Assembly (NCBI RefSeq): GCF_902635505.1
Contig: NC_045429.1
Coordinates: 428,075,669-428,139,668 of the forward strand
Source of the DNA: Sarcophilus harrisii
Lineage: Eukaryota > Chordata > Mammalia > Dasyuromorphia > Dasyuridae
Length of the DNA: 64,000 nucleotides
Direction of reading: 5' to 3'
Made by a program: the position numbers and the translations under genes. This document shows positions 24,021-35,690 of this stretch, one piece after another. The first letter of the stretch is position 1. The number at the start of each line of letters is the position of its first letter. Below the pieces are notes generated by a model. The model saw only the letters and a list, made by a program, of their open reading frames with translations, ran no database searches and was not told where the DNA came from.

Positions 24021-24414
24021 AGCTTCTTTCCCTTCTGTCAATTACCTAATGTCATCAGAAGCCTGAGTCTAGACAATGAGGTATATACTACAGCCATCCC
24101 TGATTCAATTCAATAGAGAAAGGTTACTTTTAAGGGCCTTTTCCAATCTGTCTGAGAAAGAAGTAATATGACTAGGAGGTAGTATTGAAATATTGAAAGA
24201 ATTGCAAATATCATATTCAGAAAAAAATTATATAGAATCTAAGGAAAAATAATTTAACAATTCATGTGCTTGTGGAGATTTAAAAAAATACATTAAATTA
24301 TCTTCTAAAAATCAAAGCTGTGATCCCAGTAACTTGACCAAAGATGAAGAGCAGGACTCAATAATGATATATATAAAGAAAATCATGTCCAGACAAAGTC
24401 ATTGTGAACATATA

Positions 24415-24420
24415 TTTATT
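24415..24420 (-). other. Poly(A) signal AATAAA, LCE gene 3 (minus strand)
   Basis: Read on the minus strand the context is tttgcaacaataaatata, close to the signal context of the other LCE genes. It lies about 220 bp after the stop codon. Confidence 0.8.
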
Positions 24421-24637
24421 GTTGCAAATGATCAAGGGGATGTAGTGTAACCATGGTCAGGTAAATTCAAGGTAGAGGGTCATTAAGGGCTGATGGGAAG
24501 CCACATCAATACAGATAATCTTAGGAAGGAACTAGGAGAGCTAAGTGAGGAAGAGGAGGGGCAAATGCAGACTGAAGTAGGGTCCTTGTTTGCCTAAGGT
24601 TACACATTGCTGATTCGTGGTGCAGAGAGAACAGTGA

Positions 24638-25090
24638 TCAGCAGCAGCCCCCAGAGCTGCCACAGCAACCCCCAGAGCTACCACAACCACCTCCTGAGCT
24701 GCCGCAGCAGCCTCCAGAGCTCCCACAGCAGCTCCCGGACTGTTGGCCATGCCCACTGCCACTGTCACAGCAGTCAGATCTCTGGCGCCTACTCCTGTGG
24801 GATCTCCTGTGATGGGAAAAGAGGCAGCAACCACCCCCAGAACCACAGCATCCTCCAGAGCTGCAGCATCCCCCAGAACTGGACCCACAGCATCCCCCAG
24901 AGCTGCAGCATCCTCCAGAACTAGAACCACAGCAGGAAGAGGCAGGAGGAGGGCATGGAGCCTGGGGAGGGCACTTGGGGGGACACTTTGGTGGACACTT
25001 GGGTGGGCACTTAGGAGTCTGGCACTTGGGAGGACACTTAGGTGGGCACTTAGGGGCCTGGCACTGCTGCTGGCTTTGTTGGCAGGACAT
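24638..25090 (-). CDS. LCE: Late cornified envelope protein, gene 3 (150 aa)
   Basis: This is the only LCE gene of the window on the minus strand. Exon 2 starts at 25107 after a tctttcag acceptor, and the ORF starts at the first ATG (25090). The protein has the head [14 protein letters not shown], the KCPP array with KCQTPK in the middle, [12 protein letters not shown] (Ala where most paralogs have Val), and GGCC units alternating SSGGCC and GSSSGGCC. These lead to [16 protein letters not shown], the basic [10 protein letters not shown] segment, and an extended tail of five GSSGG-type Cys repeats. One tail repeat reads GGGCGSS instead of GGCCGSS, losing one Cys. The role is presumed to be cross-linked cornified-envelope protein, as for the family. 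Inversion relative to its neighbours probably happened after tandem duplication, since promoter, exons and poly(A) signal all point the same way. Confidence 0.93.
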   Translation of the reverse strand: MSCQQSQQQCQAPKCPPKCPPKCQTPKCPPKCPPKCPPKCPPQAPCPPPASSCCGSSSGGCCSSGGCCGSSSGGCCSSGGCCGSGGGCCLFSHHRRSHRSRRQRSDCCDSGSGHGQQSGSCCGSSGGCCGSSGGGCGSSGGCCGSSGGCC

Positions 25091-25119
25091 CTTTGTGTAT
25101 ATTCAGCCTGAAAGATAAT

Positions 25120-26245
25120 GCAGATACATAAAAATCAAGCTAAGAATTTATTTACATTTAAAATCAACAGCCACTATTATGGTACCTAACATCTAAAAAC
25201 CATTTTCATCACCAAAGGAAGATTTTAATCAAGTTAAATTTGTTTATATGGAAATCTGTGAATATTAAAGCTAGTATGCACTAAGTTCACAGCACCCAAG
25301 AACAGAATATCCCAGTGTGCTCCAGAGCACTTTGACCTGCCCGATTCCTTCTATATATGTTTATCCTTACCTCTGAAACAGATTCCTAAATCAATTTTCA
25401 CCATCCTGTCTCATGTTGCTGTAAAATGGATATTGCCACTTGCATTTGCCCTCTCTCTCTTTTTTTAATCCCAATTTGGCAAGGATTTTTAGTATTTATC
25501 AGTAGAAAATAAGCTCTTACAAACACATTTAAAAAGTTAGAAGTAAAACAAAAGAGTGAGTCAAAGAGAATTTCAGAACCAGTGGTCATCTGTAACTACT
25601 CCTTTCATCTCAGTTTAATTGGCAAATCAAACTATTTGACTCAACATTTTTTTACTAGATCTATTTGCCACCTGGGAAAGTAGCCTTCCTAAATGACATT
25701 GTCATCAGCCAATTTGGTTTTAGGAAGTGGCTTCATTTGCCTCTCTTCCTTCCTGATTCAAAGTTCTTCCAAATTTCTTCTGCTCAAAACCTTCTATGTA
25801 GAACTCTTTATTCTATCCCCTTTCTGAATGATTCCCAACTCATAAAGATTGGGTCACAGAAATGAACATGCCTCCCAGCAGATTAGTCCCTTAAGCCTTA
25901 TCCTACACTTTCCTTGGTATTTCTGCCTACATAATACCCTGGGACACTACCATCAAGATACACACTTCTGAGTTATCTCAAACATTACCTATTACCCAAG
26001 AACTACCAGAAAAACAATGTTTTCTTACATTCGGTTTTGCCACTTCAAATATAAACCAAGGCATAAATATTTTATCAACATATTTCTTTCTTATTCTGGA
26101 AGGAAATTTCTGGAAGGAAAATTAAGTTGTATAGATTCTGTAGATTCATTTAAATATGGATATTCTTGATACCAGAACAACTTCTCCCAAAACTGACTGA
26201 GCACATCCTTAAGAATACAAGTCATTGACATAATTTCTTGAACCT

Positions 26246-26249
<4 letters not shown>
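25120..26249. other. Intron of LCE gene 3; no further gene
   Basis: AT-rich intronic sequence. A possible L2-like piece lies at about 25740-25880. Confidence 0.5.

Positions 26250-26293
<44 letters not shown>
26250..26293. repeat. (TC)n microsatellite in LCE gene 3 intron
   Basis: Pure TC repeat of about 22 units, about 250 bp inside the intron from the exon 1 donor. Confidence 0.95.
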
Positions 26294-26296
<3 letters not shown>

Positions 26297-26537
26297 AATT
26301 TTAGACCTATAGCTTGTGTTGGGGAAACACCCAGACTGGTTCTTGATCTGTATACAGATCAAGATCATGATACTCTTTTTTTTTTTAACTTCATTTAATC
26401 CTTCCTCATTGTTCTTTGTTTCTTTACTATTATCTGTCTTTGAACTTCTCTGCTTTTCCTGCCCTGTCCCGTCTGCCTCCCATTTAAGTGTTTTTGGTCC
26501 CTCAAAGCTCCCATTCAAAGTCTTTTGAATCACTTAC

Positions 26538-26586
26538 CCAGATCACAAGCACTGGTCAACTTGTCCTTGAGGAGACAGATTGGGTA
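26538..26586 (-). other. LCE: LCE gene 3 non-coding exon 1 (minus strand)
   Basis: On the minus strand, aatctgtctcctcaaggac leads to cttgtgatctg|ggtaagtg; the exact cut within the G run is uncertain by one base. This matches gene 5 exon 1 (caatctgtctcctcaagga). The 5' end is estimated from the TATA box. The intron to exon 2 is about 1,430 bp. Confidence 0.75.
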
Positions 26587-26608
26587 AAAAGCTCATGCTA
26601 GGGACACC

Positions 26609-26760
26609 TTTTATAGAGGATCTCCATTCTTCACTGATTCCATAGAACATGACTCTATTGGGAGGATAGGATTCTTTCACAACTGAAGGCATCTACTCTG
26701 CAATTTCCACATGCCCATCAATTTTTGGCATTCCTCAGGTTCATTTGGGGATCCCTGACT
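26609..26760 (-). promoter_or_regulatory. LCE gene 3 proximal promoter (minus strand)
   Basis: TATAAAA on the minus strand occupies 26615-26609. Upstream, on the same strand, are ttgtgaaagaatcct and atcctccca, the same order as in genes 1, 2, 5 and, less well, 4 and 6. This shows that the whole gene, promoter included, was inverted. Confidence 0.75.
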
Positions 26761-27769
26761 AATGGGTCATGATGGTTCTTGATAACACTCTTCTACAACC
26801 AAAGTTTCTATGCAAATAATGTCTTCAGAAACTGAAGTCTTTTCCTAGCATTGGATTCACCTTTCCTCTTTTCCCAGTGTTCTTTTCCAGACAACACCTA
26901 GAGTGTCTTTGAATATTCCTGTGGAAACCTAATTCTGAGAGTTCTCCTTTTTCCTAATAATCCAGAGTTTTTGTCTCCTGTCTTTCTCTACTCCCAATCC
27001 CTCATTTCTTGGGGGAAAAATATGATTTTTCTCTGAGGAGTCCCAGAACTGGTGGCCTTTGATTTTATTTGTCTAAGCCAGTAGGTTGATTCTTTAGTAG
27101 CGTCTAGACAAAGAGCCCCCAGATACAGAGAACCTTTTCAGGGTGCTTCTGTAGGAACAATCTATGTTGGATTTCAGAAATGCTATGGATTTATTCAAAC
27201 AGTAGTCAATTTTTAGAATTAGGAGGGACTCAATAGTCATCTGGTTTAAACCATGTCTGACAAAGAATTTCTACTGTCACCCACCAGATGACTTAGTTTA
27301 AAGATCACCACTAAGAAGGAACCTGAAAAGATCACCCCACTTAATTTAAAGATGACCACTGAGAGCTCCTGTAGGATGTTTATTTTAGAACTCTCATTTT
27401 TTTAAAGTTTTTCCTCTAAAGAAGTCTGACATCCTCCTCGAAATTTTCATCTTCGGTAAGTTGGGAAGGATTGAAACAGTTGAGATATCTCAGGTTCAAG
27501 ATTGGAATGAAATAAAAGGGTCACAAGGCAATTTATTTGGCCATAGAAGGGAAAGGATACTCGAAGAGGATATGGCACTAATTCAGCTAAGCACAGCTAC
27601 TCTGTGCCATTCTTGATTATGCTGCTTGTTTTTCAGTCAGAAGCCTCAGGAGTAGCCTAAACTACTCATGCCCTAGACATTTTGTACATAGTAAACAGAA
27701 AGTTACATAATGGCCAGAACCTTTTAGTCTTCTGAGTCGAAATATCATCTTGAAGATGATTCTAATATT
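26761..27769. other. Upstream flank of LCE gene 3; no gene seen
   Basis: Unassigned single-copy-looking sequence. It is the region between the inverted gene and the next L1 fragment, so an inversion breakpoint may lie here. Confidence 0.5.
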
Positions 27770-28650
27770 ATTTTTTTACTTATTTAGCATTTTCCCCCAG
27801 TTATATGTGAAATTTTTAAGATTCATTTTTAAAACTTTGAGTTCCCAATTATCTCCTTTCTGCCCTCCCCACCCTGATTCCCATTGAGAAGGGAAGCAAT
27901 TCTATATAGGTTATACATGTGTAATCATGTAAAGCACTTCCATAATAATCATGTTGTGAAAGAAATAAAACCTCAGAAAAATAAAATTTGAAACAATATG
28001 TTTCATGCTATTCACACACCAACAGTTCTTTGAGTATGGATAGCATTTTTCATTATATGTCCTTCAGAGTTGTCTTAGATCATTGTATTGCTGAGAAAAG
28101 CTAAGTCATTCACAACTGATCATCTTACAATATCGTTTTACTTTGCACAAAGTACATTTCATTTTCCATCAGCTCATGGAAGTCTTTCCAGCTATTTCTG
28201 AAAGTATCCTACTCATCATCTTATAGCATAGTAACATTCTGTCATAATCACATACCACAATTTTTTCAGCCATTCCCCAATTGGATGAGCCTCCCTTCAG
28301 TTTCCAATTCTTTGCCCTCAGAAAAAAGCTGCTATAAATATTTTTCCTTTTTCTTCTTTTTTAAAAATCTCTTTTAGGATAAAGACCAAGTAGTACTATT
28401 GATAATTCAAAGGAAATGATTTTATAGCACTTTGAGGAAAGTTCTAAATTGCTTTACAGATTAGTTGAGTCAGTTCATAATTTTGTCGACAATGCATTGT
28501 CTCATTTTCCCACATCCCTTCCAACATTTATCATTTTCCTTTTCTGTCTTATTACTCAATCTAATAGGCATGAAGTGGTATTACATAATTGTTTTAATTG
28601 GCATTTCTCTGATTTTGATTCTTTTAAGTAAAAGAATTAGCTTAGCCCAC
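27770..28650 (-). mobile_element. L1-related LINE 3' part, minus strand
   Basis: It starts with attttcccccagttatatgt and passes through atcatcttacaatatcgttt and attccccaattggatgagcc. It ends with aggcatgaagtggtattaca. The order matches marsupial L1-derived 3' regions read in reverse; heavily decayed. Confidence 0.55.
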
Positions 28651-28759
28651 ATGACAAGAGATGCTAATAGCTATTTCTTTTACCATACCACACATTTCCC
28701 TACCCTCTCCATCCCCCCAACACCAACACACTCAATTCTGTCCTCTGAGGACAAATAAA

Positions 28760-29005
28760 ACAAATGGATGGAGCACTGAGTTGGGAAATAAGAAGTTTCA
28801 TCTTCCTGAGTTAAAATACAGCCTTGACATCTACTAGCTATGTGATCTTGAATAAGTCACTTAGCCTTGTTTGCTTCAGTTTCCTCATCTGTTAAAAAAA
28901 AAAAAAAGCTACAAAAAGAAATGACAAAATGCTCCAATGTCTTTGCTAAATGAACCCTAAATGGGATCACAAAGTGTTGGACATGACTGAACAGCAACAA
29001 TAATC
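28760..29005 (+). mobile_element. tRNA-derived marsupial SINE with internal A run
   Basis: It has tagctatgtgatcttgaata, gcttcagtttcctcatctgt, an A14-type run and gttggacatgactgaacagc. Confidence 0.75.
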
Positions 29006-29009
29006 TCCC

Positions 29010-29530
29010 CTTTCAGATGATTGCCTTTCAAAAATTTGAAGCAGCTTTCATTTTCCTTTACCTTCTAAATATATTTATTTCAACTAATTCTCACATGGTA
29101 TGAATTAAGATCATTTTACCAAACTGATACACTTTTATAGACTCTCTCCAGTTTATCAATCTGAACAGAATACTCCAGATATAATCTGATCAGAGCAGAA
29201 TTCTGTAGGTCTGAAAGTTTCTTATTTCTGGAGACTGTTTCTTCTGTGATAGAGTTTACAATTATATTTTCTTTCTTAATTTCAATGTAACACAATATCT
29301 TGTGTTGAACTGGCAGCTTACTAAAACACCCAGATGTTGTTCAGACAAACTACTTTCTGGACCTAACCTTTCTACTTTGGAAGTTGATTTTTTTTTAATT
29401 CAAGTATAAGAATTTTATCCCTCTTCAATTTCACTTTATTAATTTTGACCGGATATTTAAATGTATCAAAATCTTTCTGGATTCTCACTGTGTTACTAGT
29501 AACACTAGTATGTTAACTACCCCAAACATA
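29010..29530 (-). mobile_element. CR1/L3-type LINE fragment, minus strand
   Basis: It has ttcagacaaactactttctg, ggaagttgatttttttttaa and tttctggattctcactgtgt. This is the reverse complement of the CR1/L3-type RT downstream region also present at 57300-57990. Confidence 0.6.
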
Positions 29531-29639
29531 AAAAGCAAACATTAAAAATAGTTTTTCCATGTTATTGGAAAAATATTAAAAAAAAAAAAAGATGGAACTG
29601 CTTGGTTTTATTACATAGGGAGTGGCCTGGTCTGATTTG

Positions 29640-29960
29640 ATCTTTTTAAAACAATACTTTTCCCCCCAGAATACTTGCAAAGATAGTTTTCAACATTCAC
29701 CCTTGCAAAACCTTGTGTTCCAAATTTTTCTCCCTCCCTTCCCTTCACTCTTTCCCCAAGACAGCAAATAATCCAATAGATATTAAACTTGTGCGATTCT
29801 TCTACACATATTTCTACATTTATCATGCTGCACAAGAAACATAAGATCAAAAAGAGGGAGGGAAATGAGAAAGAAAAATATAAAGGAGTTAAGCAACAAC
29901 AAAAAAGTGAAAATACTATGTTGTGATCCACACTCAATCCCCATAGTCCTTTATGTGGGT
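29640..29960 (-). mobile_element. L1-type LINE 3' end, minus strand
   Basis: It has ttcaacattcacccttgcaa, ctccctcccttcccttcact and catgctgcacaagaaacata, the reverse complement of the same family. The match runs into the tgtgatccacactcaatccc part seen in forward form near 820. Confidence 0.7.
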
Positions 29961-30539
29961 GCAGATGGCTTTCTCCGTCACAAGTCTATCGGAAATGGCC
30001 TGAATCACCTCATTGTTGAAAAGAACCAGATCTATCAATTCTAAAAACTGAGAGGCTTTTAAAAATTCTTTCCATATCCCTGACTAGTAATCCTCTAATA
30101 CCAGAAACAGTTATTTCCTTGGTTCTCTATTCCCTTCTTCCTCTTGTCTGTCCTGCCTCCCCTAATTTCATTCTTCTACTTTTCCCACACACAATAAGAT
30201 TCCTGGCTTTTAAGAGACATGAACTTGATATGACTACTGTCAGTGAAGAAGGTCAGCACCTTAATGTTATTCTGGATAAACTCTCCAAATGTCATCCTTA
30301 TCTCACAAATTCTCAGGGTTCTTCTACTATATGGGGTGGGGAGGGAGGGTATTCTTGAATCTGGCATATTGTTCTCTCCCAGGAAATCTGGGAGCCTTTC
30401 CATATAACACTCATCAATGTGCTGTCACGAATTTCCTTTGCAAGGACATAAATCAAAGATGACAAGCTTTATTTATGGACCAAACAAAACAAACAAAATT
30501 CATCAGCTCACAGACTTTTAACAATCTTTCTAAGGATGT
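29961..30539. other. No gene seen
   Basis: Unassigned. A piece at 30345-30440 (gaatctggcatattgttctc; catcaatgtgctgtcacgaa) resembles 53830-53930 (aatcagtgtattatcacaaa), so it is an unnamed repeat. Regions 30961-31689 and 31931-32349 are also unassigned. Confidence 0.5.
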
Positions 30540-30770
30540 AATTGATGGTGCAGTGGAGCACTGCATCTGGAATCAGAAAGACTTTAATTCAAATGTGATC
30601 TTAGACACTTACTATATGATCCTGGACAAGTTACTTGCTTCTGTTTGTTTCCTCATTTATAAAACAGGAATAATAATAGCACCTACTTCTTTATTGTGAA
30701 GATGAAATGAGTTACTATTTTTATAAAGCACTCAACCCAGATCCAGGAAGATTAGTAGGTACTAGTTTAT
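30540..30770 (+). mobile_element. MIR/core-SINE
   Basis: It has tggtgcagtggagcactgca, tgatcctggacaagttactt and gtgaagatgaaatgagttac. Confidence 0.7.
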
Positions 30771-30849
30771 TCCCTTCCCTTCCCAGAGACATGCCTAGCT
30801 CTTATAATATACTATTCTTTTATGTAAATCCAATATAGGTATATGTATT

Positions 30850-30960
30850 TATACAATTATCTTGCTGCACAAGAAGAATCAGATCCAAAATGAAATAAAA
30901 ATGAGAAAGAAAATAAAATTAAAACAAACAACAACAAAATAAGTGAAAATGCTATTGTAA
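30850..30960 (-). mobile_element. L1-type LINE tail scrap, minus strand
   Basis: It has cttgctgcacaagaagaatc followed by aaaatgagaaagaaaataaa, aligning with the copies at 19310 and 29830. Confidence 0.55.
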
Positions 30961-31689
30961 CATATTATTTTGATGAATTGACTTAGATGTGTTTTTATTC
31001 CTTTCCCTTTAGAATTTCTTAAATTTTGGATGTCATAGGTCCCTTAGACAATCAATCTGATGAATCCTAGAACCTTGGGATAATGTTTTAAAAGCATAAA
31101 ATAGAAAATATATGATTTCAAAGGAAATTAATGATATTGATAATATATTAATAATACAATTAATAATAATATTACTATTATTGACATTGAAATTATCAAA
31201 ATATTTTAAGCTCACAAATCCCAGATGAAGAACCCCTCCACTAACTCTTCCAATAATCAGCAATATCTAGCTTGCTGATTAAAAATTACCCCCCACACAC
31301 AATTAACATCTAATTTAGACATTAAATCCATACACCAGATACAGCAGATGCTGCCTCCTATTGTCACTCCTTGTGGTCCCTCTTCCTGAAGCTCTCTGCA
31401 AATGACTTTGGAATCAATGAACTTTTGTCAAAGGAAATATTTCTCTGACATTTACCTGTCTCCTAGAACATCCTTGTTTTGGCCCGAGAAATAGTTCTCG
31501 AAAAATTGTTCAAACACAACCTCAGAAAAAGCAAACTGTTCTCTGAAGTTTCTCTCTTGTGTTGCTGCTCACTGTTGGCAAAATACACATTTGCCTGGGA
31601 GCTGGGAGCTAGAAGAACCACCCCACCTCCCTCCCAGGTCACTCATCACTGATGGAATCTCCTGCTGGGATATTTTCCATCACTCTGGT

Positions 31690-31930
31690 GGTGTTTTAGC
31701 TAGTGTAGTGGACAGAATGCTAGAATTGTTTTCTGAAGTTCAAATCTTGCTAAGTCACTTGCAATACTTATGTAACCCTGGACCAAGCACTTAAGATCTT
31801 TTTGGTTTCAGTTTCTTCATATGTAAAATAGAGATAATAATATTACCTACCTCTCAGGTTACTATGAGGTTCAAATGAGGTCATATGTGTCACATGCTTT
31901 ATAAATTGTAAAGTATTGTATTGTTTACTA
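31690..31930 (+). mobile_element. MIR/core-SINE
   Basis: It has gtgtagtggacagaatgcta, gtaaccctggaccaagcact and aggttactatgaggttcaaa. Confidence 0.7.
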
Positions 31931-32349
31931 TCATCATCATCAACAGCCTGAGATATCTCCAAACACTAATGAAGTTATAAGGCTTGGTCCCCCCCCCCCA
32001 GGCCCTGCTCCTACAAACTCCCATCCTCCAAAAGACACCAAAAATATATATTTTTAATATACTGGAAATCATCTTTTGGAAAAAGGTAGGAGTATGTTTA
32101 TCCAATAACTTCTGGAGCAGGTTTTTCTCTTCCATAGTATATTCTTAAAGAAAAGGTTCAAGCAAAAGAATTGTTTCTGTTTAGTACTTCACAAACAGAG
32201 GTGCCTTGCATCTGTGAAAATGGATCCAAACAGACATATGGCAGGGAGCCATTTTTTCATATATGATGTGCATAATAAACAAAGGCAAGCAGCTGTAGCT
32301 CCAGATTTCAGGATAGAAGAATGAAAAAATGAAAATAAAAGCCTGTATT

Positions 32350-32685
32350 ACAAAAATTTACCTGGAAACTCAAGTCTTCCAGAAAATCTTTCCAAACTTT
32401 TAAGTGCAATATGTTGTTATGATTATTATTGTCATGAACTTATGACATATGCCCCTCATTTGCCAATCATTCATTTTATCATTGCCTTGTATGGTTATAT
32501 TCTTCTGTATGGTGTTCTGTTTCCCCTATTATACTATAAGCACCACAGGAGTAGCAACCAAACCTTACTCATTTGTACAGAATGCCCTCCTCTGCCCGCA
32601 AACTCCTGTCCCATGTTACTGATACCAAGGACATCACAGTCTTGAATAGATGCTTAGTAAATCTCTGCTGATTGATTGACTGACA
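32350..32685 (+). mobile_element. L2-type LINE 3' end
   Basis: It runs from aaatctttccaaacttttaa to the tail gatgcttagtaaatctctgc and gattgattgactgac. Confidence 0.55.
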
Positions 32686-32929
32686 AAAAGTCAAACTCTT
32701 CGGTGGTACTCTATCTGCTATTGTAAACATATATCCGGACTGAACTGTTGTCCCTATATTACAAATGAGGAAATTATCAAGGACATAATGAGACACTCCC
32801 TGGGTCACATCATTTAATTTGATGTTCTTTGGATCCTTAGGTGGTAGAATAGATATGGTTAGTAAGGCTTACACATGAACCATGGGTTGGTCACATGGAA
32901 CGGGTACAAATTCTCCTCCTCAGTGTATA

Positions 32930-33080
32930 GTTGTGGTTCTCCTCATTTTCATCATCTACATATTCAATTTCTGTATCAGCAGCCACGTTAGTTACATCAT
33001 TGTCCACATCACTAACGTTATCACATAGAGAGGATTTTCAGGAATGTGTGGAGAAGTAATAATGAATAAATGCATTGTCT
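32930..33080 (+). repeat. CAT/ATC-rich block, copy 3
   Basis: It has tcatcatctacatattcaat, agccacgttagttacatcat and gaggattttcaggaatgtgt; the last aligns with copy 1. Confidence 0.5.
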
Positions 33081-33869
33081 TCTAAGTTAATCACTTATAA
33101 AGGGCTAAAATATCTTGGAAGCTGTAATTTCTGACTTACTGATTAACAATTAGAACTTTTGCTTTAAATCCAGGTATTACACACAATTATGTATGTAAAG
33201 CAGGATGAGTGGAAGCAGTGGATACAAAGATAGTCATGTGACCTATCATAAATTTAGGGAGGTAAAGTGTTTCTTGTTCTGTCTTTGTCTTTGTTCCTTC
33301 TGGGTCTCAAGTTCCTTCCCACCCTTTACCTCCTACTCCCATGTTCTGGTAGGGGTACACACATCAAAAAAAAAAAAAAAAAAAAAGAAGAAAAAGAAAA
33401 AGAAAAAAAGAAACATTTTCAAAAACTTTTATTAATGAAAAATTGTTGACTTTATGGTCCCATATCTATGCTGTAGTATCAAATGGACATGGTGTCAAGC
33501 AGGATAAAGAATGCCAAAAAGGTGTTTTTAAAGCACTATATTTAGGAGAAGAATAGGATGAAAGCATGGTTAAGAATCTGACTTCTGGTAGATGGGATCA
33601 TGATAAATGATTGAAGTGTAGAGGCAGAGTGGTTAACTATATTGCTTGTTTTTTTCTTCCAAAGAGGATTTATATTCCATGGTGACTTGATATTCGAGAT
33701 ACAAAAGGAGATACTATAAGAGCATCTACTTGTTGAGTTGAAGTCATATGGTCAGATAAACAATATCTTTGAATACTTAAAGAACTGACTGGTGTGATTC
33801 CTGAGCCAAGGTTCATGGTCTTTGAATGATCCTCAAGAGTCTGAGATTTGGAGAATGATATATTCATTC
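33081..33869. other. No gene seen
   Basis: Unassigned apart from the A-rich simple repeat. Confidence 0.5.
33365..33420. repeat. Poly-A / (GAAAAA)n simple repeat
   Basis: A run of about 22 A residues followed by AG-interrupted A-rich units. Confidence 0.9.
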
Positions 33870-35400
33870 AAATGCTCAAGAAAGGAAAGAAAATAGAATA
33901 TCTCAACTTTAGATCAAGACAATGGATTTTGATTCCTAGCAAAATTCTGTAAAAATGTTTAAAAATGGAAGCTCAATGAAAAACTAGAAAATGGGGATGA
34001 CAAAGAATAAGCATGACTTCATATAGAACAGATTTTGTCAGATCATTTTTATTTCCTCTTATGATAGTTGCTTTCATAGAGATCAGGGGAATACTGGGTC
34101 CCAATTAATGCAAATAATGAATTCCCTGAAGTGGTCACATTATTCAAAATCATACTCCATTGGGATGGAATCAATCACCATATTTTACATAATTATAACT
34201 TTGAAAAGGTAAATTTGAATGTTTGTAACCACTTCAGAGGTTCATTATTTATCCTGATTTGGATCTAGTTGTATTTATAGTTTATCTAGAATATAACTAA
34301 GCTTTCTTCATGTTCTTTTTGTCGAAAAAAATGGAGAAATATATACTAGACAATAATATTTGATAGAACACATTAAAAAAAATCCCAAGGGAACTCACTG
34401 ATGATTTTATGATCACTTAGGAAGTCTCCAGTAAAATATATCAGAGATCTTTGCTTAAACACCTTCTATCTGTCATTATGACTTAAATAAAATAATATAT
34501 GGCATGTATGTGAAATCTGCAGTTGGTACAAAAATAAAATGAATATCTAACATCTTGAATAACAGAGGCAGGAATCAAGAAAATTCTTAAAAGCTTGAAA
34601 AATTAACCCAACTTTAAAAACATGAGATTTGATGAAGGTAAATATAAAGTGCTATGTTGAGATTCAAAAAATCAACTTGAAGAATATGGAAAATGTGACT
34701 ATACAGCACTTTGAAAAAGTTTCTAGGGTTTTAAATTCAATAAAGCTTGATATAAGTTATAGTGTAATATGGCAGCTAAAAAGGTAATATAACATTGGAC
34801 ACTTTAATAAGAGAAGCATAATCTCTGGAGAGGGGGAAAAATCGTTAATAAATAGTATTGCTGTGTCCTGCCTTAGGCCAGATATAATGTACTGTGTTTA
34901 ATTCTGGATGATATATTTTGGGAAGAACAGCAATAAACAAACGAACTAACAAAAACCCATCTTGGTGAAGTACCTCAGTTTAATGAGCAATTAATTAATT
35001 GAAGGAACTAGGGATAGATAGCCTGAGGAAGAGCAGCTTTTCAAAAGGGCAGGGGGAGTATGGTCAATATCTACATGGATGTGAAGAGTTCTTATTTGGG
35101 AAAGGGTTTAGATTCATTCTATTTGTCTTCAGAGAATAGATCTAGGAACATTATATATGTAAAATTTATGAGGAGATAGATTTTAATTTGATACAAGGAA
35201 AAAATTCTGAATGGATTAGGTCCATCCAGAATAGAAAAGGTTTCCTGAAAAAGATTCATGGATTCCCCTTTAGAAGAGGTCTTCAGGCAAAATCTGGAAG
35301 ACTATCTTTCAAATGTGTGGTAACAGGAATATGGGAGGGAGGGAGGTAAGGTTTAGATTAGATGGTCATTGGGTCCCTTCTAAGTTAAAAATCCAGTGAC
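33870..35400 (+). mobile_element. CR1/L3-type LINE, long decayed copy
   Basis: The right half is the better match: tgaaatctgcagttggtaca, gattcaaaaaatcaacttga, gtactgtgtttaattctgga and ggaactagggatagatagcc. The left half (33870-34500) is tentatively its RT part. Frames are destroyed. Confidence 0.55.
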
Positions 35401-35539
35401 TCCATATGAAGAAATGAGAGCTCCCTCTGAACTCTGCATTGGGGTGTTCCTAGAAGGGTAAATATAAAGTTGGAGTGGAATCACCTCAGTGCCTGAGGGG
35501 ATCTCTTGTGTAGAGAAAACTAGACAGCTGATAGAGTGT

Positions 35540-35690
35540 ATTGGAATCTCCCTCAAACATTTATTAGCTGTGTTACTCTGGAAAAGTAATTTAATTTCTT
35601 TGTGGCTGATTTTCTTCATCTATAAAATGAAGGGTTGAATTCAATAGTCTCTAAGGTACCTCCCAACTATAAATATATAATTCTATAGAT
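35540..35690 (+). mobile_element. MIR/core-SINE scrap
   Basis: It has attagctgtgttactctgga, ttcttcatctataaaatgaa and gtctctaaggtacctcccaa. Confidence 0.65.
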
